From positions 1-39,044 of the forward strand of contig JAFSAW010000019.1 in NCBI GenBank assembly GCA_017442085.1: 39,044 nucleotides of DNA, in the 5' to 3' direction. The notes under the pieces are model-generated. The model saw only the letters and a list, made by a program, of their open reading frames with translations. It was not told the DNA's origin and searched no databases. This DNA comes from Oscillospiraceae bacterium (GTDB lineage Bacteria; Bacillota; Clostridia; Oscillospirales; Ruminococcaceae). The translations under genes were made by a program, and so were the position numbers. Numbering within the stretch: position 1 is the first letter of the stretch; every line of letters starts with the position of its first letter. This document shows positions 31,301-39,044 of the stretch, one piece after another.

Positions 31301-32422
31301 TTATACATTCACAAGGCACACGCTGTGCACTGCAATACCTTCGCCGCTGCCTGTAAAGCCAAGGCCTTCTTCGGTGGTGGCTTTTACGGAAACACGGTCA
31401 ATATCAAGGCAGAGAGTGCGTGCAATATTTTCACGCATTGTCACAATGTGGGGGGCAAGCTTTGGCTTCTGGCAAAGAATTGTCGCATCAACGTTTTCAA
31501 TTTTTGCGCCCTTTTCGTCCAGCAGTTTTTTAACACAGGCCATCAGATAAAGGCTGTCTGCACCTTTGTAGGCAGGGTCGCTGTCAGGGAAATGCTTGCC
31601 TATATCTCCAAGTGCCATAGTGCCAAGCAAAGCATCGCTTATGGCGTGTGCCAGCACGTCGGCATCGCTGTGGCCAAGCAGGCCTTTTTCGTATGGGATA
31701 TCCACACCGCCAAGGATAAGCTTTCTGCCTTCCACCAGCTTGTGAACATCATAGCCGTGACCGATTCTCATATTTTTCTCCTTTTTGATATCGCCAGGGG
31801 TTGTAATTTTAAAGTTTTCGTATTCGCCCTTGCACACAGTCACCCCAAAGCCTGCCTTTTCAAAAAGCTGGGCGTCATCGGTAAGGGTAAAGTCGGTGTT
31901 TTCTGCCAACAGTTTTTTATAGGTATCACAGCAGAACACCTGCGGGGTCTGGGTGATAAACAGCCTGCTTCGCTGCAAGGACTGTTCCACCACATCGTTT
32001 TCGCACATTTTGATGGTATCTTTTACTGCAACGCAGGGGATAGCCGCCTTTGATATGTATGCCGCCGCAACCGTGTCGCAGATTATGCGGTCGCTTACAA
32101 AAGGGCGCGCACCGTCGTGCACTGCCACAAGACAGCCGTCTTCGGTGTGGGCAAGGCCGTTGGCAACGCTTTCGGCACGTTCTGCACCGCCCATAATAAC
32201 CGCCTTAACCTTTGGATATTCTGCGGCAATTTCCTTTATATCGTCAATGTTTTCGCCCGCCACCACAACAATGCTGTCGCACAGGGCGTTGTTTGCAAAG
32301 GCCTGTATGGATTTTTCCACAACGGGCACGCCGTCAATTTTAAACAGTATCTTGTCAAAGCCCATTCTTCTGCCTTTGCCTGCCGCAACAATAACGGCAC
32401 AAACCTTTTTGTCCTTATACAT
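31301..32422 (-). CDS. ispDF: Bifunctional IspD/IspF isoprenoid enzyme
   Basis: 373 residues with GGAGATT before the ATG. N-terminal IspD (about 1-215): [15 protein letters not shown] nucleotide-binding loop, [12 protein letters not shown] and [11 protein letters not shown]-terminal IspF (about 218-373): [11 protein letters not shown] with metal-binding D and [33 protein letters not shown] and the C-terminal [17 protein letters not shown]. The two catalyse non-consecutive steps of the MEP pathway (CDP-ME synthesis and MEcPP formation). The linker between domains contains a good ribosome binding site directly before an in-frame ATG at 31771, so IspF may also be made on its own. Confidence 0.96.
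   Translation of the reverse strand: MYKDKKVCAVIVAAGKGRRMGFDKILFKIDGVPVVEKSIQAFANNALCDSIVVVAGENIDDIKEIAAEYPKVKAVIMGGAERAESVANGLAHTEDGCLVAVHDGARPFVSDRIICDTVAAAYISKAAIPCVAVKDTIKMCENDVVEQSLQRSRLFITQTPQVFCCDTYKKLLAENTDFTLTDDAQLFEKAGFGVTVCKGEYENFKITTPGDIKKEKNMRIGHGYDVHKLVEGRKLILGGVDIPYEKGLLGHSDADVLAHAISDALLGTMALGDIGKHFPDSDPAYKGADSLYLMACVKKLLDEKGAKIENVDATILCQKPKLAPHIVTMRENIARTLCLDIDRVSVKATTEEGLGFTGSGEGIAVHSVCLVNV
31769..31783 (-). promoter_or_regulatory. Internal ribosome binding site and start codon for the IspF domain
   Basis: On the - strand AAGGAG (31783-31778) lies 6 bp before an in-frame ATG (31771-31769), which begins [12 protein letters not shown], the exact natural start of a stand-alone IspF of 156 residues. 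Confidence 0.55.
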
Positions 32423-32499
32423 AATAATCTCCGTAGATATAGAAATATATTTGTGCTTCTTTATTTAAGTATACAGTTTTTTACACGGGAATAAAAGGT

Positions 32500-33294
32500 T
32501 TATTTATAAATTTTCTCTGCCAGAAATCTCTTGTGATATTTTATCCTTGCATACTCGTTTATCTGTTTCATATACACAAAGTCGTATGCACCGCCTACGG
32601 CACCCACAAGGGGAATGCCCTGCAGAAATTTCATATACAGCAGCTCGGTGGACATACAGGCGGAACATTCGGTTATATACTCATCCAGCGGTTTGTCACT
32701 GCGGTAGTGGCCGTAGTCGATAAAATAGTCAATTTCTTCGTCGGTCCATTGCTGTTCATCGCCAAAGGTCAGCGCTCCCTGTATTACCAAAAGTATAAAT
32801 TTGCGTTCTTTATCCGTATTGTAATCTATTCCGTAGCTTGTGGAAAGCTGATACATATTTTTAAGCACAAGGCTGACAAACAGCACAATGTCGGGTATGC
32901 CTATGCCCAGCACCCCAAGGCCCACACCTGCAACGGTGGACACCGCAAGATTGGCGTTTGCCGCCTTGCCCGCATGGGTTTTTACCCGTTTAAGTGCTTT
33001 GCGGCTTGGCCGTGCCTTTGCGGCAAGGGTGGTGTTGATAAAGGCGTTTTCCCGTGCCTTTTCCTTGTTGTAGGTTTTTTCTATTATCCCCGTGCCTTTG
33101 GTAAACACGGTGCGGAAAGCTTTGCCAAAGGCGCTGTCCAGAGTGGTCTGCAGGCCTGCAGGCACCTTGTTGGCAAGCAAAGTGTTAAGCTTTGACTGCT
33201 GCTTTGCGGCCTTTTTTGCCAGCAGAGCGGCTTCCTGCTTTTCCAGCTTATCCCATTCTTTCTGCAAAGGGCTGCGGAAATCAAAAATCTTCAT
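32500..33294 (-). CDS. EcsC-family protein
   Basis: 264 residues from ATG 33294, selected because AGGAGG (33302-33307 on the other strand) lies 7 bp upstream; the open frame extends 125 codons further 5' without coding character. The protein has a basic N-terminal region (about 1-100, many Lys/Ala, coiled), a hydrophobic Gly-rich stretch (VAGVGLGVLGIGIPDIVLFVSL, about 125-146) typical of EcsC, then ILLVIQGALTFGD and, near the C-terminus, GIPLVGAVGGAYDFVYMKQI. EcsC proteins are membrane-associated and of unknown biochemical role; the ecsAB transporter genes seen with Bacillus EcsC are absent here. Confidence 0.8.
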   Translation of the reverse strand: MKIFDFRSPLQKEWDKLEKQEAALLAKKAAKQQSKLNTLLANKVPAGLQTTLDSAFGKAFRTVFTKGTGIIEKTYNKEKARENAFINTTLAAKARPSRKALKRVKTHAGKAANANLAVSTVAGVGLGVLGIGIPDIVLFVSLVLKNMYQLSTSYGIDYNTDKERKFILLVIQGALTFGDEQQWTDEEIDYFIDYGHYRSDKPLDEYITECSACMSTELLYMKFLQGIPLVGAVGGAYDFVYMKQINEYARIKYHKRFLAEKIYK

Positions 33295-33307
33295 CTTTCT
33301 GCCTCCT

Positions 33308-33815
33308 TTGAAAATTTGATGAATATCGTTATAAGGTAAGGGGGAGTGTAATGAGGGGGATTTCCCCCTCTCATATAAAATATGTATTGTCGCCCCGTTT
33401 GTACAAATCGTACGGCGCGGTGTGTGCGGATATGCACACGGAAGCGCCACAGAAAAGCGACCTTGCGGTACATATTCCGCGTTCAGGGGTGCGGTTTCAA
33501 ACTTTGTTTGAAACGAGAGGGTTGCAGCGTTAATAAAACAGTGTTGAACACTGTTTTTAGCTGCAAGAGCTTGAGCGGCAGCGAAAGCCAGGTAGGTATG
33601 CAAGGTATACGCCGCCGCAGACGGAATCGCAACCCCCGCGTTCTTTGGTGCTTTCTTTAAAGAAAGCACATGGAAAAATAAATTCTGTTTGCCCGTCAGT
33701 TCACAGACGGCAGTCTGTGGTTTCGTGTTATATATCTATTGTACATAAAATAACTGGAAAATGTAAAGATTGTGTGATACTATAAAATTATATTAAAAGT
33801 ACGTTATTTTTATAA
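33308..33815. other. Gene-free region with palindromes upstream of the dehydrogenase gene
   Basis: About 500 bases without a credible gene. It contains perfect small palindromes: GTTTCAAAC/GTTTGAAAC (around 33495-33515), AAAACAGTGTT/AACACTGTTTT (about 33535-33557) and GTGCTTTCTTTAAAGAAAGCAC (about 33649-33670). The promoter for 33833 must lie near 33740-33790, but I cannot choose one with confidence. Confidence 0.5.
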
Positions 33816-33832
33816 AAGGAGATACAGCGGCT

Positions 33833-34948
33833 ATGAAAATGTTTCAGAACACAACACAGGTGCATCAGTACGCAGACTGTGCCGAATTTGTAAAAGAATT
33901 CAACATCGGCGAAAAGGATTTTATCCTTGCCACAAAAACAATCTACAACAGATACTTTGCAGACAAAATCAGCGGTGCAAAGGTTTTCTTTAAAAGCGAC
34001 TACGGCAAGGGCGAGCCTACCGATGCAATGGTAAATGCAATGCTTAAAGATTTCCGTGCAACCGACTGCGAAAGAATTGTTGCAATCGGCGGCGGTGCAG
34101 TTATCGATATGGCAAAAATTCTTGTGCTGGACGGCGGCGGAGATGCAGCAGACTATTATCAGCGCAAAATTGAGCTTAAAAAGGTGCTGCCAATCATTGC
34201 CGTGCCTACAACCTGCGGTGCAGGCAGCGAGGTAAGCAGCGTTTCCATTGCAGAGTTTGTGGATATGGGCACAAAGGTTGGCCTTGCAGACCCTGCAATT
34301 TTCCCGGACTATGCAATCATCATTCCTGACCTGCTTACAGAACTGCCATACGACTTCTTTGCAACAAGTGCAATTGATGCACTTATCCACGCAATCGAAA
34401 GCTATGTTTCACCACGCGCAAACCTTTACACAAGAATGTTTGCAAAACAGGCTATGGAAATGATTATCAAAGGTTTCCGCGAAATTGTGGAAAAAGGCCC
34501 TGACCACCGCTTTAACCTGCTGGAAGAATTTCTTGTTGCTTCCGACCTTGCAGGCATCAGCTTTGCCAACGCAGGCACAGGTGCAGTGCACGCAATGAGC
34601 TATCCTTTAAGCGGCGCTTATCACGTAACCCACGGCGAAGCAAACTATCAGTTCCTCACAGAAGTGTTCAAGCACTATCAGGCTGCAAACCCAACAGGCT
34701 TTATCACCGAACTCAACGCTTTCCTTGGCGGCATTATGGACTGCAACCCTGACGATGTTTATCCTGAAATTGAAAAGCTGCTGGGCAAAATCATCGCCAA
34801 AAAACCACTGCACGAATACGGCATGAAGGAAGAAGAAATCCAGCTGTTTGCTTTGAGCGTAGAAAAAAGCCAGCAGAGACTGCTCAACCAGAGCTATGTA
34901 AAATTCAGCGTAGAGGAAATGATGGAAATCTACAAGGCGCTTTATTAA
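33833..34948 (+). CDS. 4hbD: 4-hydroxybutyrate dehydrogenase (iron-containing alcohol dehydrogenase family)
   Basis: 371 residues, the same length as the Clostridium kluyveri enzyme, which it resembles along its whole length (for example IAVGGG-like IVAIGGGAVIDMAKIL, VPTTCGAGSEV, SAIDALIHAIESYVSP, NAGTGAVHAMSYPL, HVTHGEANY and the end EYGMKEEEI). AAAGGAG lies 11 bp before the ATG. The GGG-type loop binds NAD(H); the His residues of DALIHAIES, GAVHAMS and HGEANY plus Asp of the DALIH motif form the metal site. It reduces succinate semialdehyde to 4-hydroxybutyrate, a branch leading to butyrate. No other genes of that pathway are in the window. A strong terminator follows. Confidence 0.9.
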   Translation: MKMFQNTTQVHQYADCAEFVKEFNIGEKDFILATKTIYNRYFADKISGAKVFFKSDYGKGEPTDAMVNAMLKDFRATDCERIVAIGGGAVIDMAKILVLDGGGDAADYYQRKIELKKVLPIIAVPTTCGAGSEVSSVSIAEFVDMGTKVGLADPAIFPDYAIIIPDLLTELPYDFFATSAIDALIHAIESYVSPRANLYTRMFAKQAMEMIIKGFREIVEKGPDHRFNLLEEFLVASDLAGISFANAGTGAVHAMSYPLSGAYHVTHGEANYQFLTEVFKHYQAANPTGFITELNAFLGGIMDCNPDDVYPEIEKLLGKIIAKKPLHEYGMKEEEIQLFALSVEKSQQRLLNQSYVKFSVEEMMEIYKALY

Positions 34949-35013
34949 TGGTATAGGTGCATTGTTTATCTGCAAGAGTGCAGAGTGATATAACAGAATA
35001 AACAATAAAATAA

Positions 35014-35052
35014 ATACGGCACACCAAAAAACAGCGGTGTGCCGTATTTTTT
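35014..35052 (+). terminator. Terminator of the 4-hydroxybutyrate dehydrogenase gene
   Basis: A 12-bp perfect stem (ATACGGCACACC 35014-35025 with 35036-35047) is followed by six T. Confidence 0.93.
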
Positions 35053-35121
35053 GTTTTTACAGTTTAGTACATGGGAGAGTGACCGCCTGCGGTGCAGAAA
35101 TTGAAAAAACGGGGGATTATT

Positions 35122-35269
35122 AGCTTCGTTCAGAATGACAGGTAAATCAGCACAATTATATCCATTTGTCATGCTGAACGTATGTGAAGCATCTCTCGGT
35201 TTAATCAGACTGACGGCAGACGTTATTCTGCGCAGACAGAGAGATTCTTCGCCTGCGCTCAGAATGACA
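35122..35269. repeat. Family 1 palindromic repeat (half copy plus full copy)
   Basis: A right half (35122-35140) is followed by a full copy at 35167-35269, TGTCATGCTGAACG to GCTCAGAATGACA. The remaining gap up to 35445 shows nothing I recognise. Confidence 0.78.
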
Positions 35270-35445
35270 GCACTTGGAATGTTATTTCAATTTATTAAAA
35301 GCTATACCCAACGGCTGACGGGCAAACAAAGTTCTCCCTTGCAGAGTGCAAGAGGAGGTCTGCTGCTGTCACTCCATACCTTTAGGCTAACGAGCAAACA
35401 CGCATCCCTATAGAATACATACGGCGGTCTGCGGTTGTCAGGCGG

Positions 35446-36666
35446 TTATCCCGCTTTGTTCATATACACCTTTTCGGCGTTGTCCATGCTGAACAGCATA
35501 TTCTGTGCAAACACGCCATAGCCGCGCTCCACCTGGTTTACAAAAACGTGTGTCACCGCCCCAACCAGCTTGCCGTTCTGTATTATGGGGCTGCCGCTCA
35601 TACCCTGCACAATGCCGCCTGCAAGGCCAAGCAGCTGGGGGTCGGTTATGCGGATGACAAGGTTTTTGTTCTGATTGCTGCTGGTCAGGGCAACCTTTTC
35701 GATAACAATATCATATTTTTTGGCCTTTGTACCGTTTATGGTGGTCAGAATATACGCTTCGCCTGCGGTTATCTCCTGGGGGGAAGCCACGGGCATAACA
35801 TTGTCGGCAGGGGGCATAAAAATTGTGCCGTACACCCCGTTGGCGCTGTTTGCCAGCACTCTGCCCATTGGTATATCGGTTAAAAAGGTGCCTTTAAGCT
35901 CGCCTGTTTCGCCGTTTTTGCTTTTGATAAGCCCCATAATGCTCACGGGCACAATCTCGCCGCTTAAAAGGCGGATATCCTGCTGGGTGTCGGTGTCCTT
36001 TATGCCGTGGCCAAGGCCTGCAAACATACCTTTGGCAAGGTCATAAAAGGTCATTGTGCCAACCCCTGCGCTGCTGTCACGCACCCACATCCCTGTGCGG
36101 TAAACCCCGGTGTCACTGTCCATTACAGGCACAAGGGTGGTGCTGTATTCCTTACTGTCCCGCAGAAATGTCACATCTATGGGCCTGTCCGCATTTTTTA
36201 TTATAAAATCTTCCACATCATCGTTGGTTTTGGGCTGTGTGCCGTTAAAGGCAAGTATAACATCACCCATTTTAAGCCCTGCCAGCTTTGCGGGGCACTG
36301 ATATCCCGTGGTGGTGGGTATATCGCTGAAGCCCACAACCATAACCCCGTCGCTGAACATCTTTATGCCAAAAGGGGTGCCTGCCACCGCAACAACGCGC
36401 TGGTCGGTGTATGCCACATTTACGGTTTTTATGGGCACAATACCAAACAGACGGGCGGTGTATTCAAGGGGGGCATCCCCGTTTTGCACACTGCGGCTGC
36501 CAAAAACAGCCTTGGGCGCAAGGCTGACCATAGGCAGGGATTTTATGGCGGTATCTTCTTCTTTGGTAAAATAAAGGGTGTCGGGCACAAGAGAATGTAT
36601 ATAAAAGCCGAAAATTACAGTAAGCCCCAGCATTATCACAGAAATTCTTGCAGTTTTTTTAAGCAT
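35446..36666 (-). CDS. spoIVB: SpoIVB serine peptidase (S55), sporulation signalling
   Basis: 406 residues with GGAGG before the ATG. One N-terminal membrane helix (about 8-26), a PDZ domain (about 100-185; VVGFSDI, CPAKLAGLKMGDVILAFNG) and the S55 peptidase domain. The catalytic triad by comparison with Bacillus SpoIVB: H220 (GLGHGI), D342 (RITDPQLL) and S357 (GMSGSP), with the Asp-Ser spacing preserved. In the forespore SpoIVB is secreted into the space between the membranes and triggers SpoIVFB, so that pro-sigma K is processed in the mother cell. spoIIAB/spo0A, often linked in other species, are not adjacent. This is the strongest evidence that the organism is a spore former. Confidence 0.94.
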   Translation of the reverse strand: MLKKTARISVIMLGLTVIFGFYIHSLVPDTLYFTKEEDTAIKSLPMVSLAPKAVFGSRSVQNGDAPLEYTARLFGIVPIKTVNVAYTDQRVVAVAGTPFGIKMFSDGVMVVGFSDIPTTTGYQCPAKLAGLKMGDVILAFNGTQPKTNDDVEDFIIKNADRPIDVTFLRDSKEYSTTLVPVMDSDTGVYRTGMWVRDSSAGVGTMTFYDLAKGMFAGLGHGIKDTDTQQDIRLLSGEIVPVSIMGLIKSKNGETGELKGTFLTDIPMGRVLANSANGVYGTIFMPPADNVMPVASPQEITAGEAYILTTINGTKAKKYDIVIEKVALTSSNQNKNLVIRITDPQLLGLAGGIVQGMSGSPIIQNGKLVGAVTHVFVNQVERGYGVFAQNMLFSMDNAEKVYMNKAG

Positions 36667-36775
36667 AAGTTACCTCCTGCGGATAAAACTATTATGTGCA
36701 GGAATGGCAAGGTTATTAAAAAACGTGGATACAAAAACCAAAACACAGCAAAGTGTATTGGTAAAAAGGGGTTTT

Positions 36776-37438
36776 ATGCTTAAAGCAAAGGGAATAACAA
36801 AGATATACACAGGACCCGAGGGAAAAAACAAGGTGCTGGACAGCCTTGATTTTGAGGGGCACAAAGGCCAGCTTTGTATGATAACGGGCAGAAGCGGCTG
36901 CGGCAAAAGCACATTTTTAAATGTGTTAAGCTGCCTTGACACCTTTGACGGCGGATATCTGGAAATCTGCGGCAGAGATATATCACAGCTTGGGCACCGC
37001 GGCATCTGCCGTATCCGCCGCAATGACACCGCTTTTATCTTTCAGGGCTACAACCTTATTTCTTCTCTTACCGCACGGCAGAATGTGGAACTTGGGCTTA
37101 AATATAAAGGTGTAAAAAGGGCAGAACGTCAGCTTATGGCCCAAAGGACACTGCAGCAGGTGGGCCTTGCCGACAGGCTGGACTATCTGCCAAATCAGCT
37201 TTCGGGCGGGCAGCAGCAAAGGGTGGCAATTGCGCGGGCAATGGTGCTGCAGCCAAAAATACTTTTCTGTGACGAACCCACGGGCAACCTTGACCCCGAC
37301 AGCGCAAAGCTGGTTATGAACAATATAATGCAGCTTAAACAAAAGGGTGCGCTGGTGGTGATGATAACCCACGACAGCGGCCTGCTGCGTTTGGCGGACA
37401 GAGTGCTGCGCCTTGAAAAAGGAAAGCTTAAGGAATAA
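36776..37438 (+). CDS. LolD/MacB-type ABC transporter ATPase without a partner permease
   Basis: 220 residues from ATG 36776, preceded by AAGGGG; an upstream in-frame start at 36704 lacks a good site. All ATPase motifs are present: Walker A GRSGCGKST, Q-loop FIFQGYNLI, signature LSGGQQQRVAIARA, Walker B ILFCDEPTG with NLDPD, and switch His ITHDS. The subfamily usually works with FtsX/MacB-type permeases, but no permease gene lies on either side: spoIVB diverges upstream and a signal peptidase gene follows after 530 bp. It may serve a permease encoded elsewhere, or be the remnant of an operon. It is not closely similar to the element-borne ATPase (7653-8396). Confidence 0.88.
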   Translation: MLKAKGITKIYTGPEGKNKVLDSLDFEGHKGQLCMITGRSGCGKSTFLNVLSCLDTFDGGYLEICGRDISQLGHRGICRIRRNDTAFIFQGYNLISSLTARQNVELGLKYKGVKRAERQLMAQRTLQQVGLADRLDYLPNQLSGGQQQRVAIARAMVLQPKILFCDEPTGNLDPDSAKLVMNNIMQLKQKGALVVMITHDSGLLRLADRVLRLEKGKLKE

Positions 37439-37622
37439 CAGACTGCTGCTGCCTTTTGTGCTGCAGACAGCGGATATAAACGCAGAAATGTCTAACATTA
37501 TACAGTGAAGCAAAATGTGCTTTAAACTTTAAATAATACAGCCAAAAAGCGACACCAACGCAAAAATTGCACTTTTTTACCACGAAAGCAACAAAAATGC
37601 CATACAAAAACAATAAATGGCA

Positions 37623-37651
37623 TTGAATTGTCGACTGTAAAAAGGTATAAT
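37623..37651 (+). promoter_or_regulatory. Promoter of the signal peptidase gene
   Basis: TTGAAT (37623-37628) and TATAAT (37646-37651) are exactly 17 bp apart, giving a start near 37658 and a leader of about 310 nt. Confidence 0.75.
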
Positions 37652-37657
37652 GTTTTT

Positions 37658-37960
37658 GAGACTATGTCCTGTTTGGTTATATTGATGTTTTATCATATAA
37701 CATTGATGTTACGGGATAGATGATGCATTGTATAAAATTTAAAATAATAAAGCAAAGCAAAACCAACGGGAGTAAAATCTCTGATGGGTTGCTTTGGTTT
37801 CATATAAAATTTTAACTGATAAAACCAACAGTTAAAATAATAAAGTTAAGGCGGATTTTTACTTTTCACGCAATTATGGTTTTATTCTGCGGATACGCAA
37901 AACAAATCGGCAGAAAATGACAGGAAAATGTGGAAAAGTATGCTATAAAATAAAAACTGC
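37658..37960 (+). other. Long AT-rich leader before the signal peptidase gene
   Basis: No gene longer than about 31 codons with a ribosome binding site is visible. It contains a stem of CAAAGCAA (about 37754-37761) with TTGCTTTG (about 37791-37798), AACTG/CAGTT near 37813-37832, and a duplicated ATAAAATTT...AAAATAATAAAG motif. It matches no riboswitch I know. Confidence 0.4.
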
Positions 37961-37970
37961 AGAGGTATTT

Positions 37971-38609
37971 ATGAGCAAACAGGAAAAAGAACAGACAACA
38001 GCGGGCCACAAGGTGCTTACGGTTATCGGTGCTATACTGTGTGTTATCCTTACACCGATATTGGTTATCAACCTTACGCTTATTGCAAAAAGTTATTTTA
38101 ATCAGGACGAAGTTCCGTCCGTTGGCGGCTGGCTGCCACTGATAGTGCTTACAGACTCTATGAGTCCTGTTATCCAGGGGGGCGACCTTATCATCTGTCA
38201 CACAGCAGAAGCTGAAGATATTATGATAAATGACGTTATTGCGTTTTTCGACCCTGCCGGCAACGGCACAAGCATTGTAACCCACCGTGTTATTGATGTT
38301 GTCGAAGAAAACGGCACAATCAGCTTTCAGACAAAAGGTGACAACAACAACACCGAAGATAAACTGCTGGTGCCTGCCGAAAATCTGGTGGCGGTTTACA
38401 AAAACCGCATAGCAGGTGCGGGTAACGTGGCAATGTTTATGCAAAGCCCGACAGGCCTTATAGTTTGTGTGGTTATGCCAATCATCGCACTGATAGCATA
38501 CGACTTTATCCGCCGCAAACTGTACGAACGCAAACGCGATGACGACACAGCAGCACTGCTGGCAGAGCTGGAAGCACTGCGTGCAGAAAAAGCAGCAAAA
38601 CAGGATTGA
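37971..38609 (+). CDS. SipW-type signal peptidase I (S26B)
   Basis: 212 residues from ATG 37971 with AGAGGT upstream. Membrane helices at about 15-38 and 165-185 flank the extracytoplasmic catalytic domain. Catalytic Ser63 (TDSMSP) is paired with His105 (VTHRVID) instead of the Lys of ordinary bacterial signal peptidases; this Ser-His form is the archaeal/ER/SipW type. The domain also has GGDLIICH and KGDNNNTEDK. SipW enzymes process exported fibre, biofilm (TasA-like) or spore-coat proteins. No such substrate is in the window. The C-terminus is charged and coiled (residues 185-212). Function as SipW is by family resemblance. Confidence 0.88.
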   Translation: MSKQEKEQTTAGHKVLTVIGAILCVILTPILVINLTLIAKSYFNQDEVPSVGGWLPLIVLTDSMSPVIQGGDLIICHTAEAEDIMINDVIAFFDPAGNGTSIVTHRVIDVVEENGTISFQTKGDNNNTEDKLLVPAENLVAVYKNRIAGAGNVAMFMQSPTGLIVCVVMPIIALIAYDFIRRKLYERKRDDDTAALLAELEALRAEKAAKQD

Positions 38610-38690
38610 TTTACATAAAAAACAATGGTAGAATAACGGCTTTAAAATCTGACAAATATCCTCTGAAAAATAAAAATAAGATATATTAGA

Positions 38691-38726
38691 TACCCTCCTC
38701 CCCGCAATTTTCACGGGGGGGGGGTA
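38691..38726. repeat. Poly-G hairpin after the signal peptidase gene
   Basis: TACCC...CCCCG (38691-38704) pairs with CGGGGGGGGGGTA (38714-38726), including a run of ten G (38715-38724). It could be a terminator stem; the homopolymer is prone to slippage and to sequencing error. Confidence 0.55.
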
Positions 38727-38827
38727 GACCTTTATTTACCATTATAAAGTGCGTGCAGCACGGCAAAATGCGGCTGTGACAAGGTGCAAAACGGCACCTT
38801 GAAAGTCGGGGGCTGATTGGTGCAAGG

Positions 38828-38890
38828 TCTCAGAATGACAGAGTGTGTCACCCTGAGCGTCAGCAAAGGGGCTCGCTGCAGGTGCAGAAT
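38828..38890. repeat. Family 1 repeat fragments
   Basis: A right end (TCTCAGAATGACA 38828-38840) and the start of a diverged left half (TGTCACCCTGAGCGTCAGC from 38846). Just after lies a small palindrome GGGGACGGCGTCCCC (38908-38922). Confidence 0.6.
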
Positions 38891-38965
38891 TGCGGCTATG
38901 GATTGTAGGGGACGGCGTCCCCGATGTCCCGATTGCAAAGCTGATATTAAACCGAGCAGACCAAA

Positions 38966-39044
38966 GGCTCCTTCTGATGAGGGAGCTGTCAGCGCAAGCT
39001 GACTGAGGGAGAGAATTTTAAAAGCAAAAGCATACTGTCTCTCC
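38966..39044. repeat. Family 2 repeat, continuing beyond the window
   Basis: GGCTCCTTCTGATGAGGGAGC and GTCAGC...GCTGAC, then TGAGGGAGAGAATTTTAAAAGC, match the layout at 16199. The final CTCTCC suggests the second half begins at the window end. Confidence 0.65.

Noticed and set aside
33295-33669. N-terminal extension of the EcsC-family protein by 125 residues
   Set aside because: AGGAGG directly before the ATG at 33294 fixes the start; the extension lacks family similarity and crosses palindromic sequence.

Overview
The window comes from a spore-forming, anaerobic, Gram-positive Clostridia chromosome, most likely a gut member of the Oscillospirales/Ruminococcaceae. This is an inference from the SpoIVB and SpoIIQ-like sporulation genes, a group-B [FeFe] hydrogenase, 4-hydroxybutyrate dehydrogenase, fused ispDF, AGGAGG-type ribosome binding sites and many short palindromic intergenic repeats. 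There are no rRNA or tRNA genes and no CRISPR array.

Layout. Positions 1-5455 hold housekeeping genes on the + strand: the C-terminal part of an EF-G-like factor, a zinc-dependent phospholipase C-like protein, greA (TTG start, with a terminator-like hairpin in its leader) and lysS. Positions 5426-14259 are the most notable part: an 8.8-kb integrated element inserted exactly into the 3' end of lysS. It is bounded by a 31-bp direct repeat with one silent mismatch that encodes the last nine LysS codons and stop, and it has integrase arm-type repeats inside both ends. It carries a YknXYZ/MacAB-like exporter operon, an OmpR-type response regulator with its histidine kinase, a roughly 750-bp structured non-coding region, and a Tn916-type xis-int module. 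The exporter and regulator promoters share the same two-heptad box at the same distance from the -10, which suggests one response regulator controls both. No relaxase, replication or conjugation gene is visible.

Positions 14260-28970 are a surface-glycan region: two tandem double-domain GT2 glycosyltransferases, an acyltransferase-3 protein, a 1002-aa double GT-C fusion, and an rmlC-wzm-wzt operon that would supply a rhamnose precursor and export a polysaccharide. Within it lie a lipoprotein PPIase resembling trigger factor, a 230-bp palindromic element, a barnase-like toxin fused to a MuF-like segment with its barstar immunity gene, and a SpoIIQ-like M23 peptidase.

Positions 29335-39044 hold metabolic and sporulation genes: group-B [FeFe] hydrogenase, ispDF (with an internal start for IspF), an EcsC-family protein, 4-hydroxybutyrate dehydrogenase, SpoIVB, a lone LolD/MacB-type ATPase and a SipW-type signal peptidase with a long leader.

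Intergenic spaces are rich in one palindromic repeat family (TGTCATTCTGAGC...GCTCAGAATGACA, about 100 bp per full copy; at least a dozen full or half copies, three of them in a 128-bp tandem array) and a second family (CTCCCTC...GAGGGAG).
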